From: Berberis thunbergii
Taxonomy: Eukaryota > Streptophyta > Magnoliopsida > Ranunculales > Berberidaceae
NCBI GenBank assembly: GCA_003290165.1
Contig: QNQO01001813.1
Location: forward strand, 62,001-126,000
Reading direction: 5' to 3'
Length of the DNA: 64,000 nt
This document shows, piece by piece, positions 27,231 through 37,846 of the stretch. The notes under the pieces were generated by a model. It did not search any database, was not told where the DNA came from, and saw nothing but the letters and a program-made list of their open reading frames with translations. The position numbers and the translations under genes are program-made. The number at the start of each line of letters is the position of its first letter. Within the stretch, counting starts at the first letter, position 1.

Positions 27231-28226
27231 AGATAAAAATTGCAGAGAATCGCTACCAAGAATTGTGATTTTAAAAAAAAAAAAAAAATTCATGATTTTA
27301 AGAAATATTTTGAATGTGTACAGAAATTAAACAAAATGTCGGTTGTGTTTGTTATCTCATGACTTAAACTTGGTTATTTTGTATCATTAGTTGACTCACG
27401 ATGGCATAATATCATCTATCTTACAATTCAGATATGTGTTTGACTATTCACTAATTGGGACAAACATCAAATGAGAATTGAAGATAAAAGGAGACTCGGA
27501 TTAAAAGTTGGAAAGATGTTGAGAAAACGAAAATATTGTGAAAAATTAGTGGAATGTACATGTAGTGGAGAGATAAAATATTGTGTTTCTTTTTTTTCAA
27601 AATGAAAACTATCATGACTATTTACGTTGTCGGGTTTTAATAAACTCGGTATCATTTAAATGCAATTTTGAAGATTTTTCCAACAAAATCAGTGATCAAT
27701 ATAAACACTTAAAATTTTAAAATATGTATTTTAAAGTTAGGCATGAAATTTTTAAAAATACTTGACTATAATTTAAAAAATGTTTCAAAGAACCCGGCGA
27801 ACATTTTGAACATTCAATCGACTCTAATTTTAACCGAGTTTGACTCTAAAAATTTTAGTATTATAAATATGATATTTTTATGAAACTGATTGATGGCAAT
27901 GGTGGGGATGGTGATGTGGGTGTCTAGTATATGATAATTAACAGTAAAAAATAAATAAACATATGTGGAGTGCCAACGACACGGATAACATCCTAGTTAG
28001 TTTACAATTTAAAAATGCAATTATAATTTAGGGTACACACTTGGTTTAGACAATGTGGCAGAATTATTTCATTGTTTAACACATGGGAAAGAATCATATT
28101 TCACTAGTATATGTTTTGTAGATATATGCATGACATGGAGACCGTTATAAGTTGCTCTTTTCATGTTTTGTAATTGCCAGTGTTAGTTTCAAGAAAAGGT
28201 GCACGTGATTAGAAAATGCTCAAACC
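27231..28226. other. AT-rich intergenic DNA
   Basis: No gene, structured RNA or clear repeat recognised. Contains a run of A at 27272-27287 just outside the Pack-MULE. Confidence 0.3.
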
Positions 28227-28227
28227 G

Positions 28228-28985
28228 CCAAGCAGATCTACTAAGGGGCCAGGGGGCAGCTGCCCCCTCCCTCCAACTTTCATAATATTTTTAGTATATA
28301 CTTAGCATTTAAAAAAATTAATTATACAATGTATAATACAATATGAAAATTGTTCATTCAACGATTTCAACATATCTTTGTTGGTGTAATGGTTGAAACT
28401 TTATCATTTTTATTAAACAACTTTAGTTCGATACTCTTCGAGATCAAAATTTATTTATGACCATTAATTATACATTTTTTGTGATTTCTACAATTGCAAA
28501 CATTACAAAAATGAATTGTTTGTTCACAAGTGGTATAAAACCTCAAACAAATAAATATTTGAAATTAATAACTATAGAATTCAATGGAAATATATCAATT
28601 AGCCAACTTTAACAAATTTGAGGCTCATATAAACAATTTTTCTATGAAATTGTATTAGGATCTTATTATGTTTGCAAATTTCAATTTTTATAGCTTCAGC
28701 TAGATATTTATCCAAATTATTTTGTGATTTTAGTTATATATTTTAGTTTACGCTCGTTCGCCTTTTACTAAGGTTATTGATATTGTGACCTTATTTTGAC
28801 TTAAAATTGGACTATACTAGATTCAGTTTGACATATATAATGTACCTTTATAGTTTTTGTCTTTTTTTTGTTACTAGCTCGGGTAGGAAAAAATTTTGCT
28901 CCGCCCTTAATAACCACTATTATCAGCTAATAATTATTTATCATTTCACCCCCTTGACTAAAATCTTGGGTCCGCCACTGCCGCC
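28228..28985. repeat. Degenerate TIR-like element
   Basis: Left end has GCAGATCTACTAAGGGGCC followed by GGGGGCAGCTGCCCCC. Right end on the other strand reads CAGTGGCGGACCCAAGATTT then AGTCAAGGGGG. The CAGTGGCGGAnC terminus resembles hAT-type ends and the left end looks like a decayed mirror of it. An internal TTGGTGTAATGG / AGTTCGATACTC pair near 28380-28435 resembles tRNA-like boxes. The interior is AT-rich without an open frame. No target duplication found; low certainty. Confidence 0.3.
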
Positions 28986-29691
28986 GAGAGCAGCTAATGA
29001 AACCGAAATTCATAAGCAATAGAAGATGATGGATTTTCATAATGGAATATGCACTACAGTATTCTTTGTACATATTCTCTCACAAAAAACCAAAACTGCA
29101 ACAACAAAATACTTAGGCTATGAATAACAGGCGGCTTTCGAGTTCGTGATTTTGTTTTCGACCGACATTTTTGCAACACACAACTATGACTTTGGGGATT
29201 CCACAACTTTAAGTTTACTGAACCAAGTTGTTAAAAATATATTTTCATTTTTGTTGTGCATTTGATGTCAATATATATTTCGTGCTATTTAATTTTAGGG
29301 TTAATTGCGATTTCCCTCTATAATATATAGCTTATTCAATTTTGCTTCAAATTAATATTCATATTGCACTTTTCTCTTAAGACTAATGATCAACGTACAT
29401 TGACTGTCAAACACCTCACGTATCGTCATTCCGTCTATTTTGAATGACGAAAATGTCATTCTCATGTTTATCACGCATTTCAATCCCAATTATATGATAC
29501 CTCAACCAGACATGTGAACAACTAAGGATTACTCCTTGTGAGCTCAACAGTGGAGGGTAATCTCCATCAATTTTCATTATCTCTATTTCGTTTCTCCCAT
29601 CTCCTTTCTCCCTACCTTTTCCGAAATATACGAGTAAGAGTAAAAGAAAAATATTAGAGTAAAATACTTTTCAAAATATCGGAGTTTTCAC
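28986..29691. other. AT-rich intergenic DNA
   Basis: No gene or repeat recognised between the degenerate element and the SPT5-like fragment. Confidence 0.3.
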
Positions 29692-29866
29692 CTTGATCAG
29701 AGAAATCAAACTCGTTGTCATCGTCGGCTTCTTGTACATCGACGTCGAAGAATTGGAGAATGCCCCGATTCTTCTCGCTCCGGCCACTGCCACCGGCCTT
29801 GTCGAAATTGACTATCTTCCTTTTCAAAGAGTTATTCACGGTGAGTTGCTTTCCCTTTCCCTTCAT
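29692..29866 (-). pseudogene. Isolated first exon resembling an SPT5-like / RDM3-type protein
   Basis: Minus-strand frame from ATG at 29866 reads MKGKGKQLTVNNSLKRKIVN, then a basic stretch and RGILQFFDVDVQEADDDNEF DFSDQ, closing at a good donor (CAAG|GTGAAAAC) at 29692. A Lys/Gly-rich start, a basic patch, an LQFF-D motif and an acidic D/E tail resemble the N-terminus of plant SPT5-like proteins (RDM3/KTF1, an RNA-directed DNA methylation factor). Only this exon is found: no KOW, NGN or WG/GW-repeat exons follow toward 28 kb. It may be a stranded fragment moved by a transposon. Assignment is tentative. Confidence 0.35.
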
Positions 29867-29869
29867 CGC

Positions 29870-30968
29870 ATTCACATCGACGAAGAAACCTTAACCGAGA
29901 ATGAGATTTTGGAGTGAATACGAGAAATGACCGAAGAGGAAGAGTTATTTGATGCCAAATGTGTTTGGTAAAGACGGTTATAGCGACAACTACAAGAGGG
30001 TGATTTGGTGCTTTTAGGGGCTTTGAGCTATGTAGCTACAGTGAATGTGATTGATGAATCCTAACCGTCAAATGGTGCTGCATTGATGTATGTACTACTA
30101 TGGCAAGTGTGTTCAGTTTTGAAGGAGAAGAAGAGCTTCTTCTTGCATTGGAGCACAAGAGGCGAGTCTTCGACGGATTGATTTCGAAGAGATTTGTAAG
30201 ATGTGGATCGATTTGGAAAAGAGAAGAGAAGATGAAGGAGAAGAAGAGCTTGCGTCTTCTGTGAAATGCGCGTTGTGTTGTGTTTGATTGATGTTGCGTT
30301 GATAGCGTTGTTGATTTTTTGATGAACTTTGTGTGTTTAACCTCTATGTGAATCATTTGAAGAATTTTTAAGCTCGATCAAGGTTTGAGTTGGGCATCGG
30401 GATGGGATCATTGCAACCTATATGGAATCGAATAACCATCTTGCTATTGGGTTGGATCTCAGGTGCGTCGATCGGGCTCAATTTTGACTTGAGCATGTTG
30501 CGGGACTACTAATAAAACTTAACTCCCAATTCACCAAAGTAGCACCTGAACCCAGAATATGTGTTGATTAGTTAACTTATACACAAAAATAACCCAAACT
30601 CATAATTGCAGTACCATGGATTTCTTCTTCAATAATAAAGACTTGGAAGAACAAATTTTTTTTTTTTGTTTGATTTCTATTTTGTAAGCACAAACAGCAT
30701 GACTCGGTAAAAGATAATTCTAAATGTGTATATTTAGAGAGAGTTGTTGGAGTCTTGGAGTAGTGAGCTACCTCACAACCACCCTAGCTGGCTTTTGAAC
30801 ATTTTTGGCAAGTTCCTCCTCATCTTTGCCAGTTGACATTTTTGAAAGTGTTGAAGGTTTCTTACTCAAAATTTTATACTAGGAGATGTGAGAAAATATC
30901 GACTTCATACTCATTCATGAATGTTGTGACAAAATGATTACTGTTCAAACTTTCCTTCTAAACTTATA
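29870..30968. other. Intergenic, possible leader of the SPT5-like fragment
   Basis: 29870-30360 is GA/CT-biased (for example AGAGAAGATGAAGGAGAAGA near 30230) and could be a copied promoter or 5' leader for the minus-strand fragment. 30360-30968 shows nothing recognisable. Confidence 0.3.
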
Positions 30969-31140
30969 GGGAAATTCTAAACGTCGAGGGAACCAGCAAG
31001 GGAAGGGCCGTTCATCTCCCTCGAGATGCGTGCAAGTCCGTGTCTCGAAGCACTTTAATACATCTCGAGGGGAATGAACGGCTTCACCCCCCCTCCCTTG
31101 CTGGTTTCCTCGCCCATTCCCTCGCTGTTTAGACAAACCC
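30969..31140. mobile_element. Mutator-type foldback MITE, copy A
   Basis: 172 bp with a perfect 9-bp duplication AAACTTATA (30960-30968, 31141-31149). Ends are GGGAAATTCTAAACGTCGAG and, on the other strand, GGGTTTGTCTAAACAGCGAG. Inner stem words GAACGGC and CATCTCGAGGGG are shared with copy B. The left arm has a small deletion, so the hairpin is imperfect. Confidence 0.8.
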
Positions 31141-31167
31141 AAACTTATAAAATCTCACATGCAACAA

Positions 31168-31440
31168 CTCATTATTCTTTACGTCTATGTCTTGGTGTTT
31201 ACAAGAATGGACATGTTGAGATCATAGCCAATGACCAAGGAAACCGTATTACCCTTGATGGGTAGCATTCACTGACAGTGAGAACTCATCGGTGAGGCTG
31301 CAAAGAATCAGCCAGCCGCCAATGCCGCGAGGATTGTATTTGATGTCAAAAGGCTTATCAAAATGAAAAGCCTTACATTCAAATCCATGATGGAAAGCCT
31401 TACGTTCAATAACATGTTCAACCATCCACTTTCTGGTTGT
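31168..31440 (+). pseudogene. BiP/HSP70 N-terminal fragment
   Basis: Plus-strand translation gives [20 protein letters not shown], the start of the nucleotide-binding domain of ER-luminal BiP-type HSP70. It is followed after a stop and a frame change by FTDSE, LIGEAAKNQPAANA and RIVFDVKRLI. Homology then fades near 31380-31440. In-frame stops (for example TAG at about 31261) and a frameshift make it dead. No introns are seen in the short stretch, so processed or gene-fragment origin cannot be separated. It lies directly beside foldback copy A. Confidence 0.8.
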
Positions 31441-32647
31441 TAGGTGTTGAATGCTAGCTTGTAAATTTAGGTTGGTTTTGTGTAAGGATGTCAGACTTTT
31501 TGATGCTTGCAAATTCAGGATTTTGCAAGGATGCCGTGTCAGGTTGTAAATTCAGGTTTTTGCAAGATTGTTTATTGATGCTTGAAAGTGCTATGTCAGG
31601 TTTTGAATTGCAATAATGTTGTGTCATTTGAATTGCATTGTGTTATATCAAGTTTTTTCAATGATGTTAAGACATTTAATTACAATGTGCTATTAAAATT
31701 CAATGAACATCAAATGAATTTACATTGTTGCAAGAATATCCAATGAATTTACATTGTGCTTTAACATCAAATGTATATGTACTCCTTTCAAAATATTTCA
31801 TACTTCAAACCTCCTATTAACTTGTTTAATTGTGATTGTGACACCATGGGATCTGCAAGAAAATAAATTAATTAGCAGTAACTTAACCCCTTAAAATATA
31901 ATACTGGCAGGAACTTAATCCCCTTAAAATAAATTTAAATATAACTTTACCCCCTGCGACAAAACTAACCTAACGGATAATGAAGGTGAGCTGCAACTCA
32001 AGTTTGTCATCAAAACTTGACAATTTTTTTCACTTATTGATACTTGAATATTTAATCTACATCGAAATAACATACAGATGTAGTAATAGAAGCATATGTA
32101 AGAGTTATTGGTGGTGAAGTGGAGACTATGGTGGTGAATGAGGAGTTGACGGATTATCCAAACATTTTAGTGAAAGTTTGAATCTCGGCCTTCAGATCAT
32201 GAAAATATATTTTGGACAGTAAAATACGATATTTTTTAAGCTAGCACATGCCTTGACAATCAAGGCACGTCGACTGATAGTCTTAAGGGAAAAATGCAAT
32301 ATAAATATTAATTAAAAGCAAATTAACCTTTAATTTTATTACATTCATTTGTTGATTGTGTTTTAACTTAAAGAGTGACAAATCTTTTGTAAGCTTTGAG
32401 TATTCACATATGATGTAACTCGTGATAATATAAATAGTAGTGTATTATAGTAAACCAACATTATTTGTACTTGACCAAAAGGGTCTAAACTAGTGTACAC
32501 ATCTGGGAAATCTATAAATACGGCAATCTATAAAAACAACAAAGCGGTTCAAGTCATTTTCTGTAGATGTCGATTTCAACGACACTACACTCCCAAACGC
32601 AGGCCGTCTTCCTCGCATTAAAGAATATTCCCATAGAATGTTTGCTT
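31441..32647. other. Intergenic DNA, no gene recognised
   Basis: Includes a region near 31450-31620 with repeated words such as TCAGGtTTTTGCAAG and GTGTCAGGTTGTAAATTCAGG. Otherwise AT-rich without coding signal. Confidence 0.3.
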
Positions 32648-32656
32648 AAAATAAGA

Positions 32657-32844
32657 CAGAAATTCTAAATGTCGAGGGAAAGAGCGAGGAAACCAGCGAG
32701 GAAAAGGAGGTGGCGGGGGGTGAACCGTTCACCCCCTCGAGATGTTTTTCTCGCGCACATCTCGAGGGGGTGAACGGTTCACCCCCGCCACCTCCTTTTC
32801 CTCGCTGGTTTCCTCGCCATTTCTCTCGACACATAGAATCACTC
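32657..32844. mobile_element. Mutator-type foldback MITE, copy B (near-perfect hairpin)
   Basis: 188 bp with a 9-bp duplication AAAATAAGA (32648-32656, 32845-32853). Termini carry ATTCTAAATGTCGAG-like ends. The arms (about 32690-32740 and 32757-32812) are complementary almost base for base: GGTGAACCGTTCACCCCCTC then GAGATG, a short loop near 32745-32755, and the mirror. The same terminal and stem words occur in copies A and C. Transcription through it would give a long double-stranded RNA. Confidence 0.88.
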
Positions 32845-32859
32845 AAAATAAGACTAGAA

Positions 32860-33823
32860 AAAAATCTTTTTTTTTTGTTGTTGAAACATACCAGCATATA
32901 TTAATAAAAACTTAGCTGTATAGACGGAGCCATCTCGTTTTTTCAAAAACTCAGCTTTGCCAAAGTTATGAGCTAAACTTGCTTAGTGAAGTTATGAGCT
33001 AATCCATTTTCATGGCTGCTTATCAACATTATGAACTGACTGTAACCTACTAACTGTTATAATTGTCCAAAGAGTGCCTTAGATCAATTATCTTGAGTCT
33101 CGACATCTCACCAAGCAACCTATATTAATTTTATAACTTTTGTCTAACACTTGTTCATTTCAAAATCTAAAAATGGAATGAGAACTGTCATTTTAAGTAC
33201 ATTGAATTATTAAAGCTTTTGACTTGAAATTTGCCCTAAAACAATCTATAATTGCCTTCAACAACTTGAAGACCCACACAGCACACTCATGTAGGAAAAA
33301 GTATAAATCCACACCTGATCCAGTCTGTAAACCATGAAAACCAAATAATCACCTGTAAAGAGAATAAAGTACAATAAATCAACAATTCGTCCTTCTTCAG
33401 AGAATACAACCTGAATCCTGGCCAGCGGAGAATCTCCAAGGACACATTCAATGATAGAACCCCAAACCTTATATAACCCTTGGAACGCACAAGTACAACC
33501 GGTTCATGTTTTGATTAGCCAATGCGAACAACTTCTTCAATTACGCCTTAACTAACCCAAGATAGTTTAGAATCAATTCAAAAGAGAATATATGCAAAGA
33601 TGATTTATAAAACAAGCTAAGATAGATCAAAAGGTATTACAGGGAGGAAGACAGGTGAGTCGGTGACAATGTTCCAAAGAAAACTTCATATCATGGAGAA
33701 GAATCAAAAACACAAACAAGTACCACTTTTCACTACAAAAAAGTCTACTAATGCTGGGTTGTACTGCAGGGTGACCAATCCATAGAGAGCAGCACATTCG
33801 ACGATTCGCTCCTTCAATCCACT
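32860..33823. other. 3' flank of the CYSTM gene
   Basis: No gene recognised. The part nearest 33823 should be 3' untranslated region of the minus-strand CYSTM gene. Confidence 0.35.
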
Positions 33824-34733
33824 TTAGAAGCACATATCCAAGACACAGCAACAGCAAAGAGCAGCCAAACTGCACACAAATAACAAATTTAGTCCCAATT
33901 GACAAGAGCAACGCTAGCTGTCGAGGAATCGGGCGAGGACAGCGATGTGGCGGAGTGGACGACTCCCACCCCGCCACATCGCTGTCCTCGCTGGTTTCCT
34001 CGCTGGTTTCCTCGACATTTAGAATTCCCCTTTATGTAAAGTAAAAGTTGTTTTTCTATGAATAAGATTTCAAATCTGGTTCTCTTTTTCTAAAGAGAAG
34101 TGACCTCTACTTTTTCTTTTTGCGATGATGAAATCCAAACACTATTGATGAAATCCAATTCCAAAGTATTTATGTGTATCGAGATGTTGTAAAAAGAGGC
34201 ATATAGTGATACTAGAAAAAAAAAATCATTCGGGAAATTGACAATCACACACCAAAAAACCATGACTAAGCCTAGATCATCGCCCGGAAGTCGAAACCAA
34301 TAGCCAACAAGCGCATTAGCGTACGTTAGGCATGATAGTGTGCCCAGATCAAACAAAACAAAACCATACTAAAGGAAAGGAAAGTTAGTGATGAAGAAAA
34401 TTACCATCCTTCAAGGCAGCCAGCTTCGCTGCTCTGTTGGTGCTGTGGTGGTGGTTGAGCGTACTGGGGAGGGTACCCTTGTGGTGGAGGGTAAGCTTGT
34501 GGATACCCCTGTGGTGGGTATCCTGGTGGTGGGTATCCCTCCTTTGAGTACCCTTCAGGAGGATAACCTAATCATCAACAAAAAAAAAAAAACCATACCA
34601 ATCAGAACGAATTTACAAAAACAAAATCAATATCGACGATCTAAGAAAATAAAATGAAGGTATCGAACAAACAAAGAAGGGTCCATTTACCTTGAGGAGG
34701 AGGAACACCGACAGGAGGCTGTTGGTAACTCAT
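33824..34733 (-). CDS. CYSTM-family cysteine-rich transmembrane module protein
   Basis: Small plant membrane protein of the CYSTM family, whose members are associated with stress tolerance; biochemical role unknown. Exons (minus): 34733-34691, 34567-34405, 33869-33824, GT-AG and in phase, 83 residues, TAA stop. The start MSYQQPPVGVPPPQG leads into a proline/tyrosine/glycine repeat region (GYPPxGYPP units, residues about 15-50). The last exon gives CLAALCCCCVLDMCF, the defining cysteine-rich segment predicted to sit in a membrane. The cysteine that opens it is split across intron 2 (TG|T). Foldback copy C lies in intron 2. Length, architecture and the CCCC block match the family closely. Confidence 0.95.
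33908..34030. mobile_element. Mutator-type foldback MITE, copy C, inside CYSTM intron 2
   Basis: Right end on the minus strand reads GGGGAATTCTAAATGTCGAG GAAACCAGCGAGG, the terminus of copies A and B. The left end keeps TGTCGAGGAATCGGGCGAGG. Inner stem GGACAGCGATGTGGCGG is mirrored around GGACGACTCC. The interior differs from copies A and B. No 9-bp duplication is visible, and the outermost left end has diverged, so this is the oldest copy or a damaged one. Confidence 0.7.
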
Positions 34734-35350
34734 CTTCTCTACTTGCAAGTTTTCTCGAACTCTTTCAGAAAGAAATTTTTTTCTAGAGAAGATGAAGACT
34801 AGTGTGGAGTGTAGTTATAGAGGGGAGTGAGGAAAAGGAAAGAGAGAGTTTAAGAGTGATTGGTAATTTGGTTTGGTGTGAGAGTCTGTTACGTTACGAC
34901 GCGTTTTCGCGTGCGGGGATGTTACGTTGTTTCTCACTAGTGCGGCTCACACGATTTCTCATCGGAACAGTGGGTTTATCTTAACCGTTGAATTATGACT
35001 TTGAGATGCATAATTTGTTGGATGAAATCACACTAAAGAATCGAAAATCGGGTCCATACTTTTTGGGAGTGTAATCATGTCAGACTGTGGAGGCATATTT
35101 TCCAAGTTGAATGTCAAAATAAGATAAAGTTTTATTGCTCCCTTGTATATTAGGAGTTAAGAATTGTTTTTTTGGTACAACATATGCAATAATATAAATA
35201 TCAATAGTTATTACATAATTGTTGTTCTGCAGAGAACTCAAAATATGTGTTTCACCATTTAATTCTCGGGGATATATTTACAGATTCAGTTAGACAAGTT
35301 TGAAATAAGAGTCTGAACACTACATACTATCGGACGCCATATCCATCGTA
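34734..35350. other. Upstream region of the CYSTM gene
   Basis: Contains the presumed promoter and 5' leader of the minus-strand gene. On the minus strand CTATAACTACACTCC (near 34805-34822) is a possible TATA-like box about 80 bp before the ATG. Nothing else recognised up to the LINE tail. Confidence 0.3.
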
Positions 35351-35354
35351 AGTT

Positions 35355-37846
35355 TCTCTATTGATCTTCTAAATTGGCATGCAAAATGGATAGTAAAGCA
35401 TCGGAGTCTCCTAAGATTATCCCTATTGTCCTCTGCATTGCTGATACTAGTAAGAGAGCGATTTCTGCTGCAAAACATTTGGTCATAGTACTATCTGTAA
35501 CTCGACTATAAATCGTGTCCATCAAAGTAGCACGCACCTCACCAAAAACATCCACCGCCATAACTTCAAAAGATTCTTGTTGAGATGAAGTAAAAAAGCA
35601 TGCATCATAATAAACCACAATCATATCAGGGGGATGAAAAGGCGAGGGAAGGTCTGGGGTCTCTAACTAGAGAGTTGATTCTGTGCGTTTTGTCTATCAG
35701 AAGTTGCAGATGAATATTAAGGATTCTGGAGCATTGAGGTTCGGCTTGAGGAAGTGAAAGGAGATTAGTTTTTGCGTGGGGTATGCTTTGGCAGTGGGGG
35801 ACAGGGGATGGTGGTTTGGCCACGATGGCATTTTCTAGAACATGATGGATGGATGTTGGATCCTCTAAGTTCAAATTGTTCCTAATAAGATGAAACCATT
35901 GTTTTCTCCATTTCGACCAAGTGTGATTGGTAGATATGGTGAAACTAGGGATAGACAATTTTACGTTTTTGAATATACAATTGTTACAAGTTTGCTAAAT
36001 GTGTTAGATGGCCAATGTATGAGAAAGTATTTCTTCCCGTAAGTGAGCCATGTTGGCAACCATAAAAACTTGAGATGTTGGATTAGGGACATTGGTCAAG
36101 CTCCAATTAATTAGCAGGGGAAAATAGCCAAAATCTTTGAACCACAGGACAAATAAATAAAAAGTGTACAACAGCTTCCTGATGACTATGGCAAAAGACG
36201 CAACAGTCATTAATGGGCATATGAATGTGACTCAATTTGGCCACTGTAGGTAAGATGTTATAGGAGACTTTCCAAACAGGAGAATTGCAGTTGATGGGGC
36301 CTTGATGCGCCAAATATCTCTGGCTATTGGGGCCTAGGTATTTCCTATCAAGATCAGAAGTGGTTTGTTCAGGTGTTGTAAGGATAAAAGCTTTTGTAGC
36401 ACTCTTGACTAATAACACCCATCTTTTCTTAGATTTGCATATCAGAGTATCAAGAGCGTTAGTGTCGTCGATGGTAATATCGAGAATGTCCTTGGCCACA
36501 AGGGTCGGAAATAGGGACAAGATCAGATTAGATTTCCAACTCGGGTTAGGACTGTCATGAATCCAGAGGTCTCTCACTTTGTAGGGTGAGTTATAGGGCG
36601 TTGTCGGCAAGACACAGTCCACCAGCAGTAATCTTGGTTTTACCCAACAATCTTGCCAATGATTAATTTCAGTACCTGATCTGATATGCCATATAAGGTG
36701 GTGTCTCATCTTGTTGAACGCATGCATGTTTCCTCTTCAGGCGAAGGATGTCGTGGAGGGAGGCTTTGATAACTGAAATATGTTTTTTTTTAAGTAAATA
36801 GATTTCAGTTGTGCAATGCAAGGATTTTGAGGGTTAGCAATTGCATGCCAAATGGATTTGGCTTTGAGGGTCAGATTTTTTTTCCTGTCTGGCGGGCGAA
36901 ATATTTAGTCCACCGAGATGTCGTGGAATGGTAATTCTATCCCAATTACAAAGGTGTTTTGGCATTTCCTTCTTTCGCACTGTTCCACCAAAAATTATGA
37001 GCCAGGTTGTCAATCTGGGTGGTGGTCGTGCAAGAAATAATGAAGGTTTGCATGGTGTAGACTGGGATAGAGTGAATAACTGCTTTGATCATCATAGTTG
37101 TGCCAGCCTGAGATAATACTTTGGTTTTCCATGAACACAGCTTGTTATTGATTTCATCTACAAGGAACTGAAAGTCTGTGATTTTTTTCCTATAAAGTAG
37201 TAAAGGGGACCCCAAGTACTTGTATTCTGGATTATACACCTTTGACCCTAAAATTCGAGTAATCATTTTGGAATGTCTAGGGTGCACATTAGAGTTGTAA
37301 TAAATCGAAGTCTTATCATAGTTCACAGCTTGTCCTGAAGTCTCACAGTATGTTGTAAAGAGATATTTGACTGAGTGTGCTTTAGAGAGTGTAGCTCGAT
37401 AGAAAAACATGAGGTCATCAGCATAAAAGATATGGTTGACGGATGGCGAGTGACGTCAAAGAGGAATACCTTTTAGGTATTGTTTGATTCAGTTTGCGCT
37501 AGGAGACATGAAAGGGCTTCCGCCACCAGAATAAAAAGATAAGGGGAGAGAGAATCACCTTGGCGAAATCCTCTTGTTGGTTTAAAGGTGGGAGTGGTGA
37601 ACTATTGAGAATCACTCTAAGTGATATAGTTGAAACACATTGGTGAATGAGTATGATCCATTTATTAGCAAAACCAAGTTGTTTCAGTATATGAAGGAGG
37701 AAAAACCATTCAACTCTATCATAGGCCTTACCTATATCAATTTTAATGGTCATCCATCCTTGTTTCTTTTGGAGACAATGTTTCATCTGGAAGAAAGTCT
37801 TGTGTGCCAGATTAACATTGTCAATGATGGATTGACCCTTGAGGAA
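35355..37846 (-). pseudogene. LINE retrotransposon, C-terminal half (RT core, zf-RVT, RNase H)
   Basis: Minus-strand reading order: FLKGQSIIDNVNLAH and IDIGKAYDRVEW (RT palm; near 37840-37690), QGDSLSPYLFILVAEAL (about 37560-37500), catalytic YADD at 37414-37425, then SGQAVNYDKTS and YLGSPLL (37320-37200). Next come zf-RVT with CCVFCH (about 36210-36180) and an RNase H block ending GDSDALLSILHANLEDQ near 35358. This is the usual order of plant L1-type LINEs. Several frameshifts and stops break the frame, so it is inactive. Its missing N-terminal half lies 18 kb away at 55950-57255; the two were separated by the LTR and Helitron insertions. Confidence 0.88.

Noticed and set aside
28380..28440. 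Second tRNA-like pair TTGGTGTAATGG / AGTTCGATACTC
   Set aside because: Stems do not form and it sits inside a degenerate element; too weak to call as a gene.
34388..34657. 89-aa plus-strand frame (Val/Gly-rich)
   Set aside because: Antisense shadow of the proline/glycine repeat exon of the CYSTM gene.
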